From Mucilaginibacter sp. UR6-1 (GTDB lineage: Bacteria > Bacteroidota > Bacteroidia > Sphingobacteriales > Sphingobacteriaceae), in the NCBI RefSeq assembly GCF_020880975.1, contig NZ_JAJIWP010000001.1:558001-622000 (forward strand): DNA of 64,000 nucleotides. Direction: 5' to 3'. The translations under genes were made by a program, and so were the position numbers. The notes under the pieces were generated by a model. That model was not told the DNA's origin. It made no database searches and was given only the letters and a program-made list of their open reading frames with translations. Shown here piece by piece: positions 57,873 through 64,000 of this stretch; position 1 is the first letter of the stretch; each line of letters opens with the position of its first letter.

Positions 57873-60860
57873 ATGCAAGAAAAACTTTTACGATTGCTGA
57901 GGGTCTGTTTTATGATCCTCATCGCCGGATCGTCTGCCTATGCGCAAAGCAGATCGATCACTGGTAAGGTAACCGATGCTGCCACAGGCTCGCCATTGCC
58001 GGGTGTAAGCGTTGCGGTTACAGGTACATCAGTAGGTACTACCTCTGATGTAAATGGCGCTTACAAATTAAACGTTCCTGAAACGGCCACCAGCCTTACC
58101 TTTTCATTTATCGGTTATCAATCAAAAAAAATCGACCTGGCCGGAATCACCACCATTAATGCCGCGCTCGAACAATCAAACAGCACCCTGGAGGAAGTTG
58201 TGGTTGTGAGCGTTGGCTATGGTACCCTTGATAAAAAAGAGGTTTCAAGCGCAATTACCCATGTTTCGGGTAAAGATCTTTTGCCGGTATCAGCCAATAA
58301 CCCGCTTATGTCATTACAAGGCAAGGTGGCCGGTTTAACCATTACTAATACAGCAAGCGGTGATCCTAACTCATCGCCCAATGTACAGTTAAGAGGCGCG
58401 TCATCACGTAATGCAGGACTTGGACCACTGTATGTAATCAACGGGGTGCCGGGTGGTAATATTGATAATATTAATCAAAATGATATTGAAAGCATTGACG
58501 TATTAAAGGGAGGCGCTGCTGCTGCTATTTATGGCACGCGCGGCGGTAACGGCGTAATTATTATCACCACAAAAAAGGGTACATCTCAATCGCGGTTATT
58601 TTATGATGGATATGCAAGTTTTGATTATGTAACTAACCGGCTGCAAAACCTGTCAGCCGAGCAGTTTGTAGAGCACCGTGTTAGTACAGACAGAGGCCAG
58701 GATTATGGTGCCCGCACCAATTGGCTTAAAGAGGTTACTAATTCGCCGGCGTTCAGCCAAAAACATACACTTCAACTTTCGGGTGGATCGTCCAGAACCA
58801 ACTATTTTGCCTCTGCGGATTACCGTAATGCCGATGGCATTGACCTTCGTGCTCATAAGAAGGAATACGGTGCACGCATAAGCATTAACCATGCTACAGA
58901 AGATAATACTATTGTGGCTACACTGAATATTGCACCTCGTTACATGAATGTTAGTAACTCTGATCAGGGTAACTTTAATAATGCACTTACCCTTAATCCT
59001 ACTTATCCTGTATTTGATTCTACCGGAAAGTATAACTACATCAATACCGGATTCTTTTCAAACAACCCGGTAGAGAATGGCAAGATGATCAAATCTGATG
59101 CTGACATTAAAGAGATGGATATTAACGGCTCGCTCAAGTTCAATATTCTTAAAAACCTGAGCACGATGGTTACAATTTCACAGATCAGTCGCTCAGCCCG
59201 CAACATGAATTTTCGCCCGTCAACATTATCAACTACTATACACGATAACAAGCCCAATAAAAATAATTTTGCATCGCAGGAGCAACAGGAAAACGATCAG
59301 AAAAACGTAGAGTGGACAGGCAATTACTCGCTTGACCTGAACAAGCACCACATTAGGGCACTGGGAGGTTATTCGTATTCGCTGTACAATTACAAACAGT
59401 TTTATGCTCAAAATTATGATTTCCCTTTTGATACGTTTTTATGGAACCATCTGAATTCAGGTTTGTACAATGGAGGAGGTGAAGGACAAGGACAAGATGC
59501 GGTAGGCTCAACACAAAACGGATCTACATTGATTGCTTTTTTTGGTAGAGTTAATTATGATTTTAATAACCGTTATATACTAACGGGCAGTTTGCGTCAT
59601 GAAGGTTCGTCAAAATTTGGAGCGAATAATAAATGGGGTAATTTTCCTGCTGTATCAGCAGCATGGCGAATATCTGAAGAAAGCTTTTTAAAAGACGCAT
59701 TGCCTTGGGTTGATGAGCTAAAGATACGTGCTGATTATGGCGTAACCGGTAATCAGGATTTTGGCAACTACCTTTCATTGTTGCTGTATGGCAGTGCAGG
59801 GTATTTTCCATACAATGGCAGCCAATACCAGGTGTATGGGCCTTCATCAAATGTTAATCCTGATTTGAGGTGGGAAAAAGCTGAGAACTTTAATGCCGGT
59901 TTTGATTTTTCGATACTTAATAATCGCCTAAGCGGCTCTGTTGATTATTATGTACGTACTAATAAAGATTTGCTGGGCAATTACAGGGTGCCGCTGCCAC
60001 CCAATTCACAATCAGAAACCTTTACCAATGTGGGTACCATGCGCAATTATGGTATTGAGGCAACTTTAAGCGGTGCTGTTTTAAAGAAAAACGAACTGAA
60101 TTATAATGTAAGCCTGGCTTTTGCATACAATCGTAATAAATTTATATCATTTTCAAACGCTTTATATAAAGGGGCCACATTTCAGGAAGTTGCCGGCTTA
60201 CCGGCACCCGGCTCACCCGGAAACATTCAGCGCATTGAAGAAGGTCATAGCATAGGTGAGTTTTATACACTTCGCTCAGCAGGAGTTAATGATGAGGGTG
60301 CTTTATTAGTATATCGTAAAGATGGTAGCATTGTACCTGCTAATCAGGCTAATAATGATGACAAGCAGTATGTTGGCAATGGCCTGCCAAAAGTAACCGC
60401 TTCAATGAACCATAATTTCAGGTATAAACGTTTTGATCTGAATGTGTTTTTGCGCGGAGCTTTTGGATACAAGATATTTAATACACCGGCATTTTATCTG
60501 GGTACACCTTCAAGCCAAACCGATGCTAATGTTCTCCAGTCTGCTTATGATAGTAAAAGTAAATACTCAAAACTTACAAGCCCATCTACCACATCCATTG
60601 CTTCAGACTACTTTCTGGAATCGGGGTCTTTTGTAAAAATTGATAATGTTGCGCTGGGCTACACGCAGCCATTAAAAAACAAGTACCTGAAATCGGTTAG
60701 GTTTTACGCGGCTGGCCGTAACCTGCATACTTTTACAGGATATACCGGCGGAGATCCTGACCTGGTTCAGATTAACGGGCTTACTCCCGGCGTAAATACA
60801 TCTTTAAATTATTACCCTGCTACCTTACAATTGATATTAGGTTTACAGGCAACATTTTAG
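57873..60860 (+). CDS. SusC/RagA-family TonB-linked outer-membrane receptor
   Basis: 995 residues from the ATG at 57873, which starts a signal peptide (RLLRVCFMILIAGSSAYAQ). CarboxypepD_reg-like domain at about 25-105 (ITGKVTDAATGSPLPGVSVA, LTFSFIGYQSKKIDL), plug at 115-235 (EEVVVVSVGYGTLDKKEV, NPLMSLQGKVAGLTI, VLKGGAAAAIYGTRGGNGVI), then the barrel with AAWRISEESFLKD and the terminal LQLILGLQATF. It forms the outer-membrane channel of a Sus-type uptake system. The susD gene follows after 10 bp. No hydrolase is adjacent, so the ligand is open. Confidence 0.96.
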   Translation: MQEKLLRLLRVCFMILIAGSSAYAQSRSITGKVTDAATGSPLPGVSVAVTGTSVGTTSDVNGAYKLNVPETATSLTFSFIGYQSKKIDLAGITTINAALEQSNSTLEEVVVVSVGYGTLDKKEVSSAITHVSGKDLLPVSANNPLMSLQGKVAGLTITNTASGDPNSSPNVQLRGASSRNAGLGPLYVINGVPGGNIDNINQNDIESIDVLKGGAAAAIYGTRGGNGVIIITTKKGTSQSRLFYDGYASFDYVTNRLQNLSAEQFVEHRVSTDRGQDYGARTNWLKEVTNSPAFSQKHTLQLSGGSSRTNYFASADYRNADGIDLRAHKKEYGARISINHATEDNTIVATLNIAPRYMNVSNSDQGNFNNALTLNPTYPVFDSTGKYNYINTGFFSNNPVENGKMIKSDADIKEMDINGSLKFNILKNLSTMVTISQISRSARNMNFRPSTLSTTIHDNKPNKNNFASQEQQENDQKNVEWTGNYSLDLNKHHIRALGGYSYSLYNYKQFYAQNYDFPFDTFLWNHLNSGLYNGGGEGQGQDAVGSTQNGSTLIAFFGRVNYDFNNRYILTGSLRHEGSSKFGANNKWGNFPAVSAAWRISEESFLKDALPWVDELKIRADYGVTGNQDFGNYLSLLLYGSAGYFPYNGSQYQVYGPSSNVNPDLRWEKAENFNAGFDFSILNNRLSGSVDYYVRTNKDLLGNYRVPLPPNSQSETFTNVGTMRNYGIEATLSGAVLKKNELNYNVSLAFAYNRNKFISFSNALYKGATFQEVAGLPAPGSPGNIQRIEEGHSIGEFYTLRSAGVNDEGALLVYRKDGSIVPANQANNDDKQYVGNGLPKVTASMNHNFRYKRFDLNVFLRGAFGYKIFNTPAFYLGTPSSQTDANVLQSAYDSKSKYSKLTSPSTTSIASDYFLESGSFVKIDNVALGYTQPLKNKYLKSVRFYAAGRNLHTFTGYTGGDPDLVQINGLTPGVNTSLNYYPATLQLILGLQATF

Positions 60861-60870
60861 AATTAAACAC

Positions 60871-62598
60871 ATGAAAAAATATCAATTTTATATAACCAGC
60901 GCGCTATTTGGGGCATTAATTACAGGCGGCTGTACTAAGCTGGATGAAACGGTATACGACAGGGTAGACGCGGGAAACTTTCTTACCCGTAGAGATGACG
61001 TGATACGTGATTTTTTACGCCCTTTTGAGCATGGATACTGGAGTATACAAGGAAATGATTATTATGCGGTAACTGAAAACAGTACTGATGAAATAGGCAC
61101 TTATAATAGACAGGGCGATTGGCAGGATGGCGGGTACTATCAGCGAATGCACTATCATACCTGGACACCTCAGGATGGTTTTACCAGCGGCGTATGGACA
61201 AATTTATACCAGGGTATTGTACTTTCAACCAACTCATTGCAGGATATGGAAAGCATTACCGATCCTGCTAAATTGAGTATCACGCCCGAAGAACTTGCTG
61301 ATTTTAAATCAGAGTTACGTACACTCAGGGCATGGTTTAATTTACGGGCTTTTGATTTTTATCGTAACATACAAATTGTTACTGATGTAAAGAATTCAAC
61401 ACAAGCCAATCCGCAAGCTACCCCGCAGGAAACATTTAATTTTATTGAAAAGGAGCTGTTGGAATCATTACCCGGTTTACCTACCCGAGATCAATTAGGG
61501 GCAAAGGGTATTGGCAGGTGGACCAAAGCGGGTGCTGCCTCTTTGCTGGTAAGGTTATACCTTAATGCTAAGGTATATATCGGTGTTGATAAATTTGCGG
61601 AGTGCGAAGCTGTTTGCCGCGACATCATATCAGGTAAATACGGCAGCTATCAGCTTGATACCCGTTGGGATGCGCCCTTTGATTATACCAATACCTCTCT
61701 TAATTCTGAGGTAATATATGGTTTTCCGGGCACACTGAACCGTACTCACTGGCAATATGATGGAGGTATGTTTTATTGGGGCATAACGTATGATGCTTTT
61801 CTGTATTTAGGATTTACAGATTTTGGCAGAGCCAACCCCCGTTTTGCACTTCAGCCGGGCCGCGATGTTGACAGCGTAGAATACACACATCAGTTAGGTA
61901 AACCTTTTGTTAAATTTCAACGTTACCCGGACGACCTGAGGCTGAAAAAGTATAAAAACCTTGGTGATAGTAAGCGTGAAGGGATGTTTTTGTACGGATA
62001 CCTGCCTTATACACGTACAGTAAACGGGCAAATAGTGAATGATACGGTTAGAGGGAATAAAGGGCCCTACGCCTTGTTTATTCGCGATCAGGTGGGGATG
62101 TTTTTGGGCGCAAAACCCGGAACAAAGATAGCCGATAAGGAGTCGAACATGAACCATGCCGACCACAACTCAGGTGTGTTTATGGTAAAATACCCGATGT
62201 ATCCAACGCCTGATCCAAACCGTATCACTTCAGCTTATGCCGAAGTTCGCTTGTCAGAAATTTATTATTCGCTGGCCGAATGTTTGTACCGTAAGGGTGA
62301 TAAGGCAGGCGCGGCAGCTCAGCTTAACCAGGTAAGAAAACGTAATTATCCTGCTAATTCGCCAAGTTTATATACGCTTGACGGTAGCCAGCTAACAGAT
62401 CAGGAGATGCTTGATGAATGGGGCAGGGAGTTTTTGGGTGAGAACAGACGACGTACGGATTTAATACGCTGGGGCGTATTTAACACCGGTACCTGGTGGG
62501 ATAAAAAACCGGATGCTGATGATCATACCATTATTTTCCCTATCGGACGTGATATAATGAATGTAAATCCGCAGATGAAACAAAACCCGGGTTATTAA
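60871..62598 (+). CDS. SusD/RagB-family nutrient-binding lipoprotein
   Basis: 575 residues. Signal peptide with lipobox ITGGC-TK (Cys about 21). The RagB/SusD features are ELRTLRAWFNLRAFDFYRNI, WTKAGAASLLVRLYLNAKVY, VRLSEIYYSLAECLYRKGD and DEWGREFLGENRRRTDLIRW, with FPIGRDIMNVNPQMKQNPGY as the classical C-terminus. It is the surface lid and ligand-binding partner of the SusC protein 10 bp upstream. A perfect terminator stem begins at its stop codon and closes the operon. Confidence 0.96.
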   Translation: MKKYQFYITSALFGALITGGCTKLDETVYDRVDAGNFLTRRDDVIRDFLRPFEHGYWSIQGNDYYAVTENSTDEIGTYNRQGDWQDGGYYQRMHYHTWTPQDGFTSGVWTNLYQGIVLSTNSLQDMESITDPAKLSITPEELADFKSELRTLRAWFNLRAFDFYRNIQIVTDVKNSTQANPQATPQETFNFIEKELLESLPGLPTRDQLGAKGIGRWTKAGAASLLVRLYLNAKVYIGVDKFAECEAVCRDIISGKYGSYQLDTRWDAPFDYTNTSLNSEVIYGFPGTLNRTHWQYDGGMFYWGITYDAFLYLGFTDFGRANPRFALQPGRDVDSVEYTHQLGKPFVKFQRYPDDLRLKKYKNLGDSKREGMFLYGYLPYTRTVNGQIVNDTVRGNKGPYALFIRDQVGMFLGAKPGTKIADKESNMNHADHNSGVFMVKYPMYPTPDPNRITSAYAEVRLSEIYYSLAECLYRKGDKAGAAAQLNQVRKRNYPANSPSLYTLDGSQLTDQEMLDEWGREFLGENRRRTDLIRWGVFNTGTWWDKKPDADDHTIIFPIGRDIMNVNPQMKQNPGY

Positions 62599-62640
62599 TA
62601 ATAATGCCTGCTATCTGAAAAGATAGCAGGCATTATTATT
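62597..62640. terminator. 20-bp perfect terminator stem after susD
   Basis: 62597-62616 and 62621-62640 are exact complements (AATAATAATGCCTGCTATCT) around a GAAA tetraloop. It overlaps the susD stop codon and also faces the convergent gene ending at 62656, so it works for both. Confidence 0.88.
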
Positions 62641-62655
62641 TGTTAATATGTGCTA

Positions 62656-64000
62656 TTAAAACTGCTTTACTATAACTTTACGGCGCTCATCAACAAGGTT
62701 AAATTCCAGTTGTTTATTGTTGCCGGTATTTATATTTACCTGCTGTTTTTGGTTGGTTATCGCGTATTGGGCAGGGTCAGCTTCAATACTTACCTGGTAA
62801 TTATTAACAGGTAATGGTAATTCAAATTCGCCTGCTTCATTAGTGAGCGTAGTAAAAACTAAATTTTTATCGTTTACGGCTACCACCTTAATGCCTTCAA
62901 GTACTGGTGCCGTTGATACGTAGGCTTGTTTTACAACCTTGATTTTGCCCATCAGCCAACCGCTTTTTACAAGAGGTATGGCCATTTTTTTGTTACCAGA
63001 CAGATCAATGGTTACCTGTCCGGGTAGGTTCCATCCGTTTGAACGTAACAGGTTGAGCGAGTAAACGCCTTCTTTAATAGCGATGTATTCAACCATGCCT
63101 TTTTTATCACTCACCGTATTCATTCTGCCGGAGTTTTGTTGGTTTTTATCAGCAATATTTATTACAAGGCCTTCCAGTGGCTGCTCGCCGTTATCCCATT
63201 GGTTATTGTGATTTGCATCATTATAGAAACTGATCTTTAGCTTTTTAGTACCCGGGGCGCTTGTACGGTCAAACCGCTTAACCACACCAATACGTGTTTG
63301 CAGGTTATAGTTGTTGTTAACGGTGGAGTAAGCATTATAAAAACATTCGCCTGATAGTTGCCACCCGTTTGTAACACGGTATTGTACCTGTGCGTTAACC
63401 GAATGGTTGCTGCTTATTTTATATGCCGTGTAGTTAAAGTAATCGGTAATGTTAACGCTAAGCTTATTGTTAAACGCGGTAAAATGCACATCGGGCCCAA
63501 ATGAGTAAGCATAGTACTTGCCGCCTGCCTGTGTAGCTATGGCTTCTTCTGATAAATAAAAGGGCGCGTTTTGTAATAAAGAATGTATGCCCCACCAACG
63601 ATCATTGTAATTTGCCATGATGCGGAATGACCTGTAATTTCGTTCATTAAGCCGGGTGTTGTCGCTGTTGGTTGCTCCAAAGTCACCCAGGATAGTCACT
63701 TGGCGGCTGCCGTTAAAAGCATACATCAGATCAATCCCTAATCGTTTTGAAGATGAGCGCAATGATCCATTAACGTTTAAAACAGGAGCGTACTGATTGT
63801 TTGATCGGCTTAATGATTGATTGAGTAAATAAGGATGCACACCCAGGTTTAAACGCCCTGACGAAATGTTAACGCCTGTTTCGTACGTAGCGGTGTTATT
63901 GTAAAGGCCCGCATATAATAATAAAGTATCAGTTAAATAGCGTGGTGCATTTTTAATTAAGGCGTACCGGGAGAATATGCTGAATGTTTTATTTAAGCGG
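62656..64000 (-). CDS. Outer-membrane/surface protein with SdrD-B-like module, partial
   Basis: The minus-strand frame is open to the window edge, so only the C-terminal ~448 residues are seen; a GTG at 63838-63840 is inside the gene, not its start. The upstream half is barrel-like (RLGIDLMYAFNGSRQVTILG, NKLSVNITDYFNYTAYKISS, QVQYRVTNGWQLSGECFYNA). Then comes FYNDANHNNQWDNGEQPLEG, an SdrD-B-like calcium-binding start, and two carboxypeptidase-regulatory-like sandwiches (YSLNLLRSNGWNLPGQVTID; FTTLTNEAGEFELPLPVNNY). It may be an outer-membrane usher-like or adhesin-related protein. The N-terminal part is needed for a firm call. Confidence 0.75.
   Translation of the reverse strand, partial: RLNKTFSIFSRYALIKNAPRYLTDTLLLYAGLYNNTATYETGVNISSGRLNLGVHPYLLNQSLSRSNNQYAPVLNVNGSLRSSSKRLGIDLMYAFNGSRQVTILGDFGATNSDNTRLNERNYRSFRIMANYNDRWWGIHSLLQNAPFYLSEEAIATQAGGKYYAYSFGPDVHFTAFNNKLSVNITDYFNYTAYKISSNHSVNAQVQYRVTNGWQLSGECFYNAYSTVNNNYNLQTRIGVVKRFDRTSAPGTKKLKISFYNDANHNNQWDNGEQPLEGLVINIADKNQQNSGRMNTVSDKKGMVEYIAIKEGVYSLNLLRSNGWNLPGQVTIDLSGNKKMAIPLVKSGWLMGKIKVVKQAYVSTAPVLEGIKVVAVNDKNLVFTTLTNEAGEFELPLPVNNYQVSIEADPAQYAITNQKQQVNINTGNNKQLEFNLVDERRKVIVKQF

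Noticed and set aside
1..64000. CRISPR arrays, complete insertion sequences, phage modules, rRNA genes and riboswitches
   Set aside because: No regularly spaced repeats, transposase or integrase motifs, phage structural genes, or recognisable conserved RNA cores were found on reading both strands.

Overview
The window looks like chromosome of a soil or plant-associated Bacteroidota of the family Sphingobacteriaceae, probably Mucilaginibacter or a close relative. The grounds are two SusC/SusD pairs, a FecR/ECF sigma system, a ~286-residue Bacteroidota-type primary-like sigma factor, many lysine-rich lipoboxes (GCKK, SCKK), DUF6377 and DUF6624 proteins, and -7 elements of the TAnnTTTG type. No rRNA, complete tRNA, CRISPR array, transposase or integrase gene was seen. 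Assignments rest on motifs and remembered family resemblance; no database search was run.

Layout. 1-3.6 kb: the 3' end of a susC gene and its susD partner. 3.6-4.35 kb: a decayed mobile-element scar holding a truncated excisionase-like ORF, the 3' end of a tRNA-Ser gene with no body, a strong terminator, tandem GTGTGACA repeats and the tail of a broken gene. 4.35-22.85 kb: a visibly more GC-rich block of redox, electrophile and stress functions. It contains two Crp/Fnr-like regulators, an NADP-binding oxidoreductase, an amidohydrolase plus a collapsed second copy of it, a LytS/LytTR two-component pair, an SDR/HxlR divergent pair, a pirin-LLM oxidoreductase-pirin operon, and a (4Fe-4S) protein-GNAT-OsmC-porin-Na+/H+ antiporter operon. 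The block ends in a chimeric gene scrap. Five or six intergenic palindromes of the form GAC-N4-GTC (best form GACAWTTGTC) sit in front of its main units, including both divergent crp-like promoters, and suggest one shared Fnr-geometry regulon.

23-32 kb: S41 peptidase, FecR anti-sigma, a TonB-dependent receptor with an STN domain, a beta-helix lipoprotein and a small lipoprotein, with an ECF sigma gene convergent at the end. A terminator-like hairpin separates fecR from the receptor gene. 32.5-37.5 kb: a zincin-like lipoprotein and a NarL-type two-component system with a TPR sensor. 37.6-41.2 kb: six small exported proteins, including a lipoprotein form of RidA. 41.3-46.1 kb: an ABC-2 permease/M1 peptidase fusion with its ATPase, preceded by an XRE/DUF2975 pair. 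46.3-51.2 kb: HD-domain protein, primary-like sigma factor, AraC regulator, aldo/keto reductase and a second LLM oxidoreductase.

51.3-55.7 kb: a TolC-HlyD-ABC exporter operon whose ABC protein has only the membrane domain. 55.8-62.6 kb: a DUF6377 regulator divergent from a second susCD pair that ends at a 20-bp perfect terminator stem. 62.66 kb to the window edge: the C-terminal part of an outer-membrane or surface protein with SdrD-B-like repeats.
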